A stretch of 61,385 nt of DNA from PALSA-612 sp035652235 (GCA_035652235.1 DASREE010000057.1:1-61385), one strand, 5' to 3'; positions 40,307 through 48,848 are shown, numbered from the stretch's first letter. Notes: generated by a model not told the origin, from the sequence alone. Translations and numbers: made by a program.

Positions 40307-41095
40307 TCACACGGCGTAGCAGAGCGCGCGGAACGACCGGCGGTGCTGGTGGCTCGGCCCGTGCTCGCGCACCCGAGCCGAATGCTCGGGCGTGAGGTAG
40401 CCGACGTGCGAGGCGAAGCCGTACGCCGGATAGAGCGCGTCGAGGCGCTGCATCAGCCGGTCGCGGACGACCTTGGCCACGATCGAGGCCGCCGCGATCG
40501 CGGCGCTGCGCTCGTCTCCCTCGACGACGGCCGTGTGCGCCGGCGCCTGCGGGCCGAGCCGGAAGCCGTCGACCAGACAGATCTCGGCCGGCGGCACGAG
40601 GGCGCGCAGCACGGCGCGAAGGCCCTCCACGTTACAGACGTGGAGCCCGTCCCGGTCGATGCGCGAGGGCGAGAAGGCGCGGACGACGATCCGCTCCGCA
40701 CAGAGGACGACGGCGCGGAAGAGCCGCTCGCGCTCGGGCGCCGTCAGCTGCTTGGAGTCGTTGAGGAGCGCGAGCGGCCGCGTGCTCGCACCTCGCAGCG
40801 CCCGGTAGTCGAACAGCACGCCGGCGACGAGGAGCGGCCCTGCCAGTGAGCCGCGGCCGGCCTCGTCGGCGCCGGCGACGAAGCGGGCGCCGAAGGCGCG
40901 GTCGAAGCTACGAAGCTTCCGGCCGCTCGCTCGCGCCGACGGCCGCGGCCTCTGTGGCGGGCTCGCCGGCGGCGCCGTCTGCGCGCTCGTCGCCTCCGGC
41001 TCCGGCGGCGACTGGCTCCTCGGCGAGCGGCTGGTGCTCGACCGCCTCGCCCTCGGCAGCTCGTTCGGGAGCTTCGGCGGTTGCGGAGAGCGCAC
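40307..41095 (-). CDS. rnhB: Ribonuclease HII
   Basis: The catalytic domain removes RNA from RNA-DNA hybrids and single ribonucleotides. Motifs: FVAGADEAGRGSLAGPLLVA (first Asp and Glu), LNDSKQLTAPERERL, EICLVDGFRLG (Asp) and GDERSAAIAAASIVAKVVRD (final Asp). The domain begins near 40925, but no ATG, GTG or TTG lies in frame between there and GTG 41095. The listed start therefore gives a 262-aa protein with a Pro/Ser/Arg-rich N-terminal extension of about 58 residues that overlaps the end of rplS by 188 bases in another frame. A non-standard start close to the rplS stop is the alternative. The identity is certain, the start is not. Confidence 0.88.
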   Translation of the reverse strand: MRSPQPPKLPNELPRARRSSTSRSPRSQSPPEPEATSAQTAPPASPPQRPRPSARASGRKLRSFDRAFGARFVAGADEAGRGSLAGPLLVAGVLFDYRALRGASTRPLALLNDSKQLTAPERERLFRAVVLCAERIVVRAFSPSRIDRDGLHVCNVEGLRAVLRALVPPAEICLVDGFRLGPQAPAHTAVVEGDERSAAIAAASIVAKVVRDRLMQRLDALYPAYGFASHVGYLTPEHSARVREHGPSHQHRRSFRALCYAV

Positions 41096-41459
41096 CGGGC
41101 GAGCTTAGCCTGCCCCCGTACTGCTTGGCGCGAACGCGCGCCTTCTTTCCCACTTTCTCCCGCAAGTAGTAGAGCTTTGCGCGGTTGACGTCGCCGACCT
41201 GGACGACCTCGATCCGCTCGATCTTCGGCGAGTGCAGCGGGAAGGTGCGCTCGACGCCGACCCCGAACGACTGCTTGCGAACGGTGAAGGTCTCCCGGAC
41301 GCCCGAGCCCTGACGCTTGATGACGATGCCTTCGAACACCTGGACGCGCGAGCGCGTTCCCTCGATGACCCGGAAGTGCACGCGCGCCGTGTCTCCTGCC
41401 TTGAAGCGCGGCAGACCTTTGCGCAGCTGTCGTCGCTCGATGGTCTCGATCGGGTTCAT
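40908..41459 (-). CDS. rplS: Ribosomal protein bL19 with acidic C-terminal extension
   Basis: Residues 1-120 are bL19: NPIETIERRQLRKGLPRF, AGDTARVHFRVIEGTRSRVQ, FEGIVIKRQGSG, FGVGVERTFPLHSPKIERI and NRAKLYYLREKVGKKARV. It sits at the 30S-50S interface. After GGRLSSPG a tail of about 62 residues rich in Ala, Glu and Gly (AEAPERAAEGEAVEHQPLAE, continuing) extends the usual ~115-aa protein to 183 aa. The DNA for this tail also encodes the N-terminal extension of RNase HII. ATG 41459 begins the conserved N-terminus. Confidence 0.93.
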   Translation of the reverse strand: MNPIETIERRQLRKGLPRFKAGDTARVHFRVIEGTRSRVQVFEGIVIKRQGSGVRETFTVRKQSFGVGVERTFPLHSPKIERIEVVQVGDVNRAKLYYLREKVGKKARVRAKQYGGRLSSPGALSATAEAPERAAEGEAVEHQPLAEEPVAAGAGGDERADGAAGEPATEAAAVGASERPEAS

Positions 41460-41548
41460 CGGAAGGGGCGGCGCGAGGCCAGCCGAGAATCCTAGCGAAC
41501 CCCGCCCGTCGGCCGGACGGGAGCCGCCGGCGGCGGAGCGCCATCCGA

Positions 41549-42358
41549 TCAGCGGAAGCCGATGCGGTTCGGGGGCCAGTAGACGAAGAACACCTCGCCG
41601 ATGATGTTCTTCCTGGGCACAGCCCCCCACTCGCGCGAGTCGCACGACTGGCCGCGGTTGTCGCCCATGAAGAAGTACTCGCCCTTCGGCACGTGCCAGG
41701 TTTCGTTGAAGTGCTGCGTGTCCTGGGCGCGACGCTGCGGCTGGATGTAGGGCTCGTCGAGCTTCTTGCCGTTGATCCAGATGAAGCCGTGGCCGTCCTC
41801 GTGCACGGTGTCCCCGGGGAGCCCGATCAGGCGCTTCACGAACGTGCCGCCGGCGCCACACACCTCGGCCGCCTTCGGTGGCGTGTTGAAGACGATGATC
41901 TCCTTGCGGTGCGGGTCGCGGAAGTAGTAGATGAAGCGGTTGGCGAGCACCCGGTCGGAGAAGTGCGCCTCGCACCCGGGGCCCGGCCGGGCGCAGTGCA
42001 GCGTCGGCTCCATCGACGAGGACGGGATGCGGTACGGGTTGACGACCCACTGCTTCAGCGCGAGCACGATCAGCACCGCGCCGACGATCGTCACCGCCCA
42101 GTCGATCGCGATTCGCCACGGCCGCGGCAGGCCCGCCGTGAGACGGTCGACCGGGTTCAGTTTGCGCCGTCGGCGCCGTCCACGGAGGCGGCCGGCCGGC
42201 GCCGGCGTCAGGTAGGGAGGTTGGCCGGAGACAAAGTCCCCGCGCGCCGGCTCCCCGGGGAGCGCCTCGCCCGGCGCCGGCTCGCGCGGGGGGGCTGGCT
42301 GGTCGGTCGTCTCGCTTCCGCCGCCCGCGTCCGGCTGGCGGTGCTCCAGGTCTGTCAC
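41549..42358 (-). CDS. lepB: Signal peptidase I
   Basis: The 269-aa product cleaves signal peptides. A long proline-rich cytoplasmic part (residues 1-70) precedes one membrane helix (WRIAIDWAVTIVGAVLIVLA), then the catalytic Ser in VNPYRIPSSSMEPTL, the Lys in GGTFVKRLIGLPGDTV, and box E GEYFFMGDNRGQSCDSREWG. GTG 42358 is chosen because it overlaps the trmD stop as GTGA; ATG 42394, 12 codons earlier, is possible but would overlap trmD by 40 bases. It lies between trmD and rplS; in most genomes I know lepB follows rplS. Confidence 0.92.
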   Translation of the reverse strand: MTDLEHRQPDAGGGSETTDQPAPPREPAPGEALPGEPARGDFVSGQPPYLTPAPAGRLRGRRRRRKLNPVDRLTAGLPRPWRIAIDWAVTIVGAVLIVLALKQWVVNPYRIPSSSMEPTLHCARPGPGCEAHFSDRVLANRFIYYFRDPHRKEIIVFNTPPKAAEVCGAGGTFVKRLIGLPGDTVHEDGHGFIWINGKKLDEPYIQPQRRAQDTQHFNETWHVPKGEYFFMGDNRGQSCDSREWGAVPRKNIIGEVFFVYWPPNRIGFR

Positions 42359-43014
42359 CGTCTGCTCCGCAGCCGGCTCTGCTCCCGCCGCCATCGCTCG
42401 ACGCGACCGTGGTCGCCGGAGAGGAGCACCTCGGGAACGCGCCAGCCGCGGAACTCGGCGGGGCGCGTGTACTGGGGATACTCGAGCCCGCGCCCGAGCT
42501 CGCCCGAGAAGCTCTCGACGCGCGGCGAGTCGGCGCTTCCCGTGGCGCCCGGCAACAGCCGCGCGACCGCGTCCACGAGCACCATCGCGGGCAGCTCGCC
42601 TCCGGAGAGGACGTACGGGCCGATCGAGATGGCGTCGGAGCAGAGGTGGACGAGGATGCGTTCGTCGAAGCCTTCGAAGCGCGCCGAGAGCAGCGTCAGC
42701 TGCTCCTCGGCCGCCAGCTCCTCGACCACGCGCTGCTCGAGCGGGCGGCCCTGCGGGGTGAGGGCGACGACCCGGTGCTCGGGCACGCCGCCGTAGACGG
42801 CGTCGAGCGCGGCGGCCGCCACGTCGACCCGCAGGACCATGCCGGCACCGCCGCCGTAGGGCTCGTCGTCGACCTGGCCGGCGCGGAGCGGCGTGAAGTC
42901 CCGGTAGTTGAAGAGGCGTAGCTCGAGCCCCCGTCCCAGCACCGCCGCCAGCGGTCGCTGCTCCGTCAGCCACCCGAAGGCGTGTGGAACCAGGGTGAAG
43001 ACGTCGAGCTGCAA
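42355..43014 (-). CDS. trmD: tRNA (guanine-N1)-methyltransferase
   Basis: The 219-aa product methylates G37 of tRNAs to prevent frameshifting. The trefoil-knot SAM site is seen in DDEPYGGGAGMVLRVD, VVALTPQGRPLEQRVVEEL, LTLLSARFEGFDERI and ISIGPYVLSGGELPAMVLVDA. The C-terminal helical domain has ESFSGELGRGLEYPQYTRP and VPEVLLSGDHGRVERWR. All hallmark residues are present. The start appears to be TTG 43014; TTG starts also serve rimM next to it. Confidence 0.93.
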   Translation of the reverse strand: MQLDVFTLVPHAFGWLTEQRPLAAVLGRGLELRLFNYRDFTPLRAGQVDDEPYGGGAGMVLRVDVAAAALDAVYGGVPEHRVVALTPQGRPLEQRVVEELAAEEQLTLLSARFEGFDERILVHLCSDAISIGPYVLSGGELPAMVLVDAVARLLPGATGSADSPRVESFSGELGRGLEYPQYTRPAEFRGWRVPEVLLSGDHGRVERWRREQSRLRSRR

Positions 43015-43023
43015 GAGGTGAGG

Positions 43024-43512
43024 TTATCCGTGGACGGCGAAGCCTCGGGCGACAACGATTGTGCCTGCCGCGAGGTCGATGCGGCGCACGCACTCCTCGT
43101 GCATCGGCAGCGCCACCCCCGTGTCGAGCTCGAGCACGTCGTTCACCACGCCCGTCTCGACGTTCGCGACCCGGCCGAGCGCACGGCCGCTTCCCTCCTC
43201 CTCGACTGCGAGCCCGACCAGCTGGAATACGTAGTACGAGCCCTCCTGCGGCGGCGGCAGGCTCGAGGCCGGGATGGCGAGCTCCGCGCCGCGCGCCGCC
43301 GGGCGGTCGAGGCGGACGACGGGCCGCCCGCGGGCGCGCCTCGCGGAGACGACCCGCGCCTCCTCGCCGCCGACGACGAGGACCGTGCCGGGCGCGAAAC
43401 GGGCCGGGTCGTCGCTCGCGTCCTCGACGACGAACGAGCCGTCGAGCCCGTGGCGACGCCCGACGCGTCCGACGCGCACGAGCTCGTCGCGGTCCGAGCC
43501 GCTAGTCGGCAA
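43024..43512 (-). CDS. rimM: 16S rRNA-processing protein RimM
   Basis: The 162-aa product is a 30S assembly factor that binds uS19. The N-terminal domain begins VRVGRVGRRHGLDGSFVVED and the PRC-barrel has GSYYVFQLVGLAVEEEG, LGRVANVETGVVNDVLEL and MHEECVRRIDLAAGTI (all family-like). TTG 43512 overlaps the khpA stop by 11 bases; GTG nearer the conserved VRVGRV is an alternative start. Its place between khpA and trmD is the classic rpsP-rimM-trmD order. Confidence 0.9.
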   Translation of the reverse strand: MPTSGSDRDELVRVGRVGRRHGLDGSFVVEDASDDPARFAPGTVLVVGGEEARVVSARRARGRPVVRLDRPAARGAELAIPASSLPPPQEGSYYVFQLVGLAVEEEGSGRALGRVANVETGVVNDVLELDTGVALPMHEECVRRIDLAAGTIVVARGFAVHG

Positions 43513-43741
43513 TCTCGAGCTGGACCCGCCGCTCGGCGCGTGCGCCGGCCGCGCGCACGAGCGTTCGCAGGGCCTGCACCATGCGGCCGCGACGGCCGAT
43601 CACCTTCCCCCGGTCGCCGGCGGCGACGTGCAGCCGCAGGACGAGATCGCCGTCCGACTCGAGCTCCTCGACGCGGACCGACTCAGGGTCGTCGACGATC
43701 CTCCTGGCGAGGAAGAAGAGGAGGTCGCCGGCAGCGCTCAC
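43502..43741 (-). CDS. khpA: KH-domain RNA-binding protein KhpA
   Basis: The 79-aa product is a single KH domain: LLFFLARRIVDDPESVRV, then LRLHVAAGDRGKVIGRRGRMVQALRTLV (shortened in use; GRRG is the GxxG RNA-binding loop) and VQLEIAD. KhpA binds many small and messenger RNAs and lies between rpsP and rimM in Actinobacteria and Firmicutes, exactly as here. GTG 43741 follows the rpsP stop after four bases. Confidence 0.92.
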   Translation of the reverse strand: MSAAGDLLFFLARRIVDDPESVRVEELESDGDLVLRLHVAAGDRGKVIGRRGRMVQALRTLVRAAGARAERRVQLEIAD

Positions 43742-43745
43742 CGGA

Positions 43746-43991
43746 TCATGCCGCGATGTTCTTCGCCTTCAGCAGGCGGGCGACCGGCTCGGACGGCTGG
43801 GCGCCCTTCGCGAGCCATTCCTTCACCTTCGCCTCGTCCAGCTCGATCAGCGACGGCTCGGTCTGCGGGTTGTAGCGGCCGACGATGTCGATGAACCGGC
43901 CGTCGCGGGGCGAGCGCGAGTCGGCGACAACGACGCGGTACACCGGGTTCTTCTTCGAGCCGACGCGGGTCAGCCTCATCCGTACTGCCAT
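43746..43991 (-). CDS. rpsP: Ribosomal protein bS16
   Basis: The 81-aa product is a standard bS16: AVRMRLTRVGSKKNPVYRVV, DSRSPRDGRFIDIVGRYNP and EWLAKGAQPSEPVARLL. It is needed for 30S assembly. ATG 43991 has GGGAGAGG 2-3 bases upstream. It lies 12 bases after ffh and probably shares its transcript. Confidence 0.97.
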   Translation of the reverse strand: MAVRMRLTRVGSKKNPVYRVVVADSRSPRDGRFIDIVGRYNPQTEPSLIELDEAKVKEWLAKGAQPSEPVARLLKAKNIAA

Positions 43992-44003
43992 ACCTCTCCC
44001 TTC

Positions 44004-45326
44004 TCAGCGCTTCCCGGTAGCTCCGGGGAGCGCCGGCAGCTTGCCCTTGCTCATCTGCTTCATCATCTTCTGCATCTGCTTGCGCGCGTTCAGCAGCTGG
44101 TTCACCTGCTGGACGGTGGTGCCGCTGCCGCGCGCGATCCGGCGGCGGCGGGAGCCGTCGATCACGTGCGGCAGTCGCCGCTCACGCGGCGTCATCGACA
44201 GGATGATCGCCTCGACGCGGCGCAGCTCCTGCTCGTCCACGTCGACGTCGCGAAGCTGCCTACCCACGCCCGGGAGCATGGAGATCAGGCTCTTGACGGA
44301 GCCCATCTTCCGCATCATCCGGTAGCTCGTCAGGAAGTCCTCGAAGTCGAGCTCGCCCGCCATCAGACGGCGCTCCATCTCCTCCCCGTCCTCGGCCTCG
44401 ACGGCCGCCTCCGCCTTCTCGATCAGCGTCAGCACGTCCCCCATGCCCAGGATGCGGGAGGCCATCCGGTCGGGGTGGAAGACCTCGAGCTGGTCGAGCT
44501 TCTCGCCGACGGAGGCGAGCTTGATCGGCCTGCCCGTCGCCTGCCGCACCGACAGCGCCGCGCCGCCGCGCGCGTCGCCGTCCAGCTTGGTCACGAGGAC
44601 ACCGTCGAACGCGACACGGTCCTGGAAGGCGAGCGCGACGTCGACCGCCTGCTGTCCGGTCATCGCGTCGAGCACGAGCAGCACGTTCGTCGGCTTCACC
44701 TCGCGATGCATCCGCTCGAGCTCGTCCATCAGCGGCTCGTCCACCTGCAGCCGGCCGGCGGTGTCGACGATGACGACGTCTCTGCCCTGCGAGCGGGCCT
44801 GCTCGACGCCGAGCCTGGCGGCGGCGACCGGGTCGCTCCGCTCCGAGCTGTACACGGGGATCTGGATCTGCTTGCCGAGCTGCTCCAGCTGGCTGATCGC
44901 CGCCGGACGCTGCAGGTCGGCGGCGACGAGCGCGGGCTTCTTCCCCTCCTTGCGCAGCATCAGCGCGAGCTTCGCCGCCGCCGTCGTCTTGCCCGACCCC
45001 TGCAGGCCGACGAGCAGGACGACCGTGGGCGGGCGCCCGGCGAAGGTCAGGCGGGAGTCGCCGCCGCCCATGATGCGGGTCAGCTCCTCGTGGACGACGC
45101 GGACGACCTCCTGGCCCGGGGTCAGGCTGTTCGTCACCTCCTGGCCGAGCGCGCGCTCCCGGACCGCGGCGGTGAAGTCCTTGACGACGGCGAGCGAGAC
45201 GTCGGCCTCGAGCAGCGCGAGGCGGATCTCGCGCATGGCCTTCGAGATCGTCTCCTCGTCGAGCGTGCCGCGCTTGCGCAGCCCGCCGAGGGCGGCCTGC
45301 AGCTTGTCCCCGAGCGCGTCGAACAT
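44004..45326 (-). CDS. ffh: Signal recognition particle protein Ffh
   Basis: The 440-aa product binds signal sequences on the ribosome. The N-domain begins FDALGDKLQAALGGLRKRG. The G-domain has VVLLVGLQGSGKTTAAAKLA (P-loop), DLQRPAAISQLEQLG, DVVIVDTAGRLQVDEPLMDEL and VLVTKLDGDARGGAALS. The methionine-rich M-domain has MMRKMGSVKSLISMLPG, SMTPRERRLPHVIDGSRRRRIARGSGTTVQ (position only) and a Met-rich end (KQMQKMMKQMSKGK). TACCCT lies 10 bases before ATG 45326 in the 48-base gap after ftsY. Confidence 0.96.
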   Translation of the reverse strand: MFDALGDKLQAALGGLRKRGTLDEETISKAMREIRLALLEADVSLAVVKDFTAAVRERALGQEVTNSLTPGQEVVRVVHEELTRIMGGGDSRLTFAGRPPTVVLLVGLQGSGKTTAAAKLALMLRKEGKKPALVAADLQRPAAISQLEQLGKQIQIPVYSSERSDPVAAARLGVEQARSQGRDVVIVDTAGRLQVDEPLMDELERMHREVKPTNVLLVLDAMTGQQAVDVALAFQDRVAFDGVLVTKLDGDARGGAALSVRQATGRPIKLASVGEKLDQLEVFHPDRMASRILGMGDVLTLIEKAEAAVEAEDGEEMERRLMAGELDFEDFLTSYRMMRKMGSVKSLISMLPGVGRQLRDVDVDEQELRRVEAIILSMTPRERRLPHVIDGSRRRRIARGSGTTVQQVNQLLNARKQMQKMMKQMSKGKLPALPGATGKR

Positions 45327-45336
45327 CCGGCCGGGA

Positions 45337-45342
45337 AGGGTA
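45337..45342 (-). promoter_or_regulatory. -10 box TACCCT before ffh
   Basis: TACCCT lies 10 bases before ATG 45326 and no ribosome site is present, so an internal promoter with a leader of about three bases is possible. Confidence 0.35.
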
Positions 45343-45374
45343 CCTTTCCGCGCTCGCCGGCCTGCGGCGCGCCG

Positions 45375-46328
45375 TCAGTCGCCGTCGGCGCCGACGAGGG
45401 CGCGGGCGAAGTCGCCGGGGTCGAACGGACGCAGGTCCTCGAGCGTCTCGCCCACGCCGATCAGCTTCACGGGCAGGCCGAGCTCGACCGCGATCGGCAG
45501 GACGATACCCCCCTTCGCGGTCCCGTCCAGCTTCGTCAGGACGACGCCAGACACCTCGACCGCCTCGTGGAAGAGGCGCGCCTGTTCGAGCCCGTTCTGC
45601 CCGGTCGTCGCGTCGAGCACGAGCAGCGTCTCGTGCGGCGCGCCCTCGAGCCGTCCGGCGATGACGCGGCGGATCTTCCGCAGCTCCTCCATCAGCTGCG
45701 TCTGCGTGTGTAGACGGCCGGCGGTGTCGACGAGGACGACGTCGCGGCCGCGGCTCGCGGCCGCCTCGAGCGCGTCGTAGGCGACGGACGCCGGGTCGCC
45801 GCCGCGGACGGAGCCGACGAAGTCCGCGCCGGCGCGGCGTGCCCACACCTCGAGCTGCTCCTCGGCCGCGGCGCGAAACGTGTCGGCGGCGGCCACGAGC
45901 ACCGAGCGGCCGTGCTCGGACAGGCGGTGCGCGAGCTTGCCGATCGTCGTCGTCTTGCCCGTGCCGTTCACCCCGACGACGAGCACGACGCTCGGCCGCC
46001 CGCTCAGCGCGAGCGTCCCCGGGTGGCCGAGGAGCGCGGCGATCTCCTCCGTCAGCGCCTGCTCCAGGTCGTCCACGGCTCGCCGACTGCGCAGCCGCCC
46101 CACCAGCTCGTCCGTCGCCGCCGTGCCCACGTCCGCCCTGATCAGCGCCTCCTCGAGCGCCTCCCACGACTCGTCGTCGCGCGGGTCGAAGCGCACGAGC
46201 GGCAGCCTGATCGCCGAGCGGGTGCGGCCGAGCGAGCGGCGCAGCTTCCGGAGGAACCCGCGTCGCTCCTCCTCGGCCTCCGCGACCTGCTGCTCGTCGC
46301 CGAGCAGCTCCGACCAGCTCCTCGCCAT
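45375..46328 (-). CDS. ftsY: SRP receptor FtsY
   Basis: The 317-aa product docks SRP at the membrane. The short acidic A-region is followed by the N-domain (WEALEEALIRADVGTAATDEL) and the G-domain: VVLVVGVNGTGKTTTIGKLA, VAAADTFRAAAEEQLEVWA, DVVLVDTAGRLHTQTQLMEEL, LLVLDATTGQNGLEQA, VLTKLDGTAKGG and KLIGVGETLEDLRPFDP. All GTPase motifs are intact. It begins 19 bases after the smc stop. Confidence 0.95.
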   Translation of the reverse strand: MARSWSELLGDEQQVAEAEEERRGFLRKLRRSLGRTRSAIRLPLVRFDPRDDESWEALEEALIRADVGTAATDELVGRLRSRRAVDDLEQALTEEIAALLGHPGTLALSGRPSVVLVVGVNGTGKTTTIGKLAHRLSEHGRSVLVAAADTFRAAAEEQLEVWARRAGADFVGSVRGGDPASVAYDALEAAASRGRDVVLVDTAGRLHTQTQLMEELRKIRRVIAGRLEGAPHETLLVLDATTGQNGLEQARLFHEAVEVSGVVLTKLDGTAKGGIVLPIAVELGLPVKLIGVGETLEDLRPFDPGDFARALVGADGD

Positions 46329-46347
46329 CGCGCGAAGACGCTCGCTG

Positions 46348-48834
46348 CTACGCGACCGCCGCCTCGGGCTCGTCGCGAGGCAGCCGCCTGGAGACGACCT
46401 GGGAGACGCCGTCGGGGCCCATCGTCACGCCGTAGAGGATGTCCGCCGCCTCCATCGTCCGCTTCTGATGGGTGACGACGATGAACTGCGCGCGGTCGGC
46501 GAAGGAGCGCAGCAGCGAGACGAAGCGGCCGATGTTCGTGTCGTCGAGCGCGGCTTCGACCTCGTCGAGCAGGTAGAAGGCGCACGGCCGGGCGAGGAAG
46601 AGGGCAAACAGGAACGAGATGGCGCCGATCGCCTTCTCGCCGCCGGAGAGGAGCGACAGGCGCGTGATGCGCTTGCCCGCCGGACGGAGCTCGACCTCGA
46701 TGCCGGGCTCGGCCGCCTCGTCGTCGCCCGGCTCCGGCTCCGTCAGGCGCAGGCGGCCCTCACCGCCCGGGAAGAGCGTGGGCACGACCTCCGCGAAGTT
46801 GCGCTCGACGGCGGCGAACGTCTCCGCGAAGCGCCGCTCGACCGTCTCCGTCAGCTCCCGCCGCAGCGTGTCCAGCTCGTCGAGCGAGCGCTCGAGGTCC
46901 TCGCGCTGCCCGCGCAGCTCCGCCAGGTGCGCCTTCTCGCGCTCGTACTCCTCCCGTGCAAACGGGTTGACGCTGCCGAGCGCCTCCCGCCGGCGCTCGA
47001 GCCGGGCGAGCCTCGCCTCCAGCTCGTCGCGGGTCCCCTCGGCCGGCTGCGCGTTCGCCTCGGCCAGGTGCCGCCGCGCCTCGGCCGCCTCCGCCTCCAG
47101 CCGCGCCAGCTCGACCTCGACCGCCGAGGCCCGCTCGCCCGCCGCCGCGGCGGCGTGCCGGAGCTCCGCCTCCTCGGCGCCCAGGCGCCGCAGCTCGGCC
47201 GCGAGCGCGGCCGCGCGCCCCGACTCCTCGGCCGCGCTCGCCTCCAGCGGCTGCTCGGCGCGGCTGGCCGCGCGCGCGCACGCCTCGAGCTCCCGCGTGA
47301 GCCGCTCGGCGAGCGCGACCAGGGCCGGATCGGCGCGACGGACACGCGGCTCGGCCGCGGCCGCACGGCGCGCGAGCTCGCGCGCCTCCGCCTGCAGCCG
47401 CCGGTGCTGGGCGTCGAGCTCGAGCTGCAGCGCCTCGGCCGCCTCGCCGACGAACCAGAGCTCGCCCCGGCGGGGGTCCCAGCCGATTCCCTCGCGCGTC
47501 ACCGCGGACCGATCGGATGCGAGCAGAGCGCCGAGCTCCACGACCGGCAGCTCGGCGACGAGCTCGCGCGGGTCGCGGCCGACGAGCACGACGAGGCTGC
47601 CGAGGCCGCAGGCCCGGGCGCGCTCGACCAGCTCGAGGCCCTGCTCGGGCGTGTCGGCGACGATCGCGGACGCCCGGTGGGCGAGCGCCGCCGCCACCGC
47701 CCGCTCGCTGCCGGGCTCGACCTCGACCAGGCTGAGCGCCAGCCGCTCGCCCTGCTCGGCGAGCGCACGTGCGGCCGGCGGCAGCCCTTCGCGCTCCTCG
47801 AGCGCCCGTCCGAGCGCGGCCGCACGCGCCTCGGCGAGCCGCGCCTGCTCGGCGAGCGACTCGTCTCGCTCCACGACGACCGGCTGGCGCAGCCGCTCGG
47901 CGAGCTCCGCCGCGCTCTCCCGCCGGAGCTCGAGCCGCTCGCGGGCGCTGCGCAGCCGGTAGAGAGCGGCCGCCGCCCCCTCGCGACCGCCGGCGAGGGA
48001 GGCGAGCTCATCCTCCGCGCGCGCCCGCTGGCGGAGGAGCGCCTCGAGCGTTGCGTCGAGCGCCTGCCGCTCCGCCGCCGCCGCCTCGCGCCGCGCCTGC
48101 GCCGCGCCGGCGCGGTCGGCAAGCGCCGCCAGGTCGAGCGTGGCGAGCGCGGCTCGGTGGCGCGCGATCTCGCCGGCGAGCTTCTCCGCTCGCTCGGCGG
48201 CCGTCGCCTGGAGGGCGAGCGGCCGCAGGCGCTTGGCCACCTCGGCTTCGAGGTCGCGCGCCCGCTCCACCTGCTGGGCGACCCGGGCGAGCTTCAGCTC
48301 GGCGCGGTGCCGACGGCGTTTGAAGCGCCCCAGCCCGGCGGCGTCCTCGACCAGCGCGCGCCGCTCCTGCGCGCTCGAGGTGAGGATCGCCTCGACCTTG
48401 CCCTGGCTGACGATCGAGCCGGCGCCGGGGCCGAGCCCGACGTCGGCGAGCAGCTCGACCACGTCCAGCCGCCGCACGGCGACGCCGTTGACCAGGTACT
48501 GGCCCTCGCCGCCGCGGTGCAGGCGGCGGACGATCGACACCTCGCTGAAGTCGAGGCCCGGCATCGTGCCGTCGGCGTTGTCGAAGACGAGCTCGACCTC
48601 GCAGAAGTCGGCGGGCGGCCTGGAGGCGGAGCCGTTGAAGAGCACGTCGTCGGGCTTCTCGGCGCGGAGCTCGCTCGGCGCCAGGCTGCCCGAGGCCCAG
48701 ACGAGCGCGTCGCCGATGTTCGACTTCCCCGAGCCGTTCGGGCCGACGACGACGGCGACCCCGGGCTCGAGGCACACGTCGACCTGGTCGGGAAAGCTCT
48801 TGAACCCCCGCATGCGGACCGACTTCAGGTGCAC
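46348..48834 (-). CDS. smc: Chromosome segregation protein SMC, short-armed
   Basis: The 828-aa product has both ATPase halves: N-terminal MRGFKSFPDQ and VVVGPNGSGKSNIGDALVWA (Walker A, ~30-40), and C-terminal LSLLSGGEKAIGAISFLFAL (signature) with AFYLLDEVEAALDDTN (Walker B). The hinge lies around residues 365-480 (ALSLVEVEPGSERAVAAALA, LVVLVGRDPREL). Coiled-coil arms on either side span roughly 165-360 and 485-690. Typical bacterial SMC is about 1150-1200 aa, so the arms are much shorter while head and hinge remain. With ScpAB it should compact and resolve chromosomes. GTG 48834 has TAGCGT 8 bases upstream. Its place beside rnc and ftsY is typical of true smc. Confidence 0.93.
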   Translation of the reverse strand: MHLKSVRMRGFKSFPDQVDVCLEPGVAVVVGPNGSGKSNIGDALVWASGSLAPSELRAEKPDDVLFNGSASRPPADFCEVELVFDNADGTMPGLDFSEVSIVRRLHRGGEGQYLVNGVAVRRLDVVELLADVGLGPGAGSIVSQGKVEAILTSSAQERRALVEDAAGLGRFKRRRHRAELKLARVAQQVERARDLEAEVAKRLRPLALQATAAERAEKLAGEIARHRAALATLDLAALADRAGAAQARREAAAAERQALDATLEALLRQRARAEDELASLAGGREGAAAALYRLRSARERLELRRESAAELAERLRQPVVVERDESLAEQARLAEARAAALGRALEEREGLPPAARALAEQGERLALSLVEVEPGSERAVAAALAHRASAIVADTPEQGLELVERARACGLGSLVVLVGRDPRELVAELPVVELGALLASDRSAVTREGIGWDPRRGELWFVGEAAEALQLELDAQHRRLQAEARELARRAAAAEPRVRRADPALVALAERLTRELEACARAASRAEQPLEASAAEESGRAAALAAELRRLGAEEAELRHAAAAAGERASAVEVELARLEAEAAEARRHLAEANAQPAEGTRDELEARLARLERRREALGSVNPFAREEYEREKAHLAELRGQREDLERSLDELDTLRRELTETVERRFAETFAAVERNFAEVVPTLFPGGEGRLRLTEPEPGDDEAAEPGIEVELRPAGKRITRLSLLSGGEKAIGAISFLFALFLARPCAFYLLDEVEAALDDTNIGRFVSLLRSFADRAQFIVVTHQKRTMEAADILYGVTMGPDGVSQVVSRRLPRDEPEAAVA

Positions 48835-48842
48835 GACGGGGC

Positions 48843-48848
48843 ACGCTA
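48843..48848 (-). promoter_or_regulatory. -10 box TAGCGT, leaderless promoter of smc
   Basis: TAGCGT, 8 bases, then GTG 48834; it lies in the 42-base gap after rnc and may give smc-ftsY their own transcript. Confidence 0.45.
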
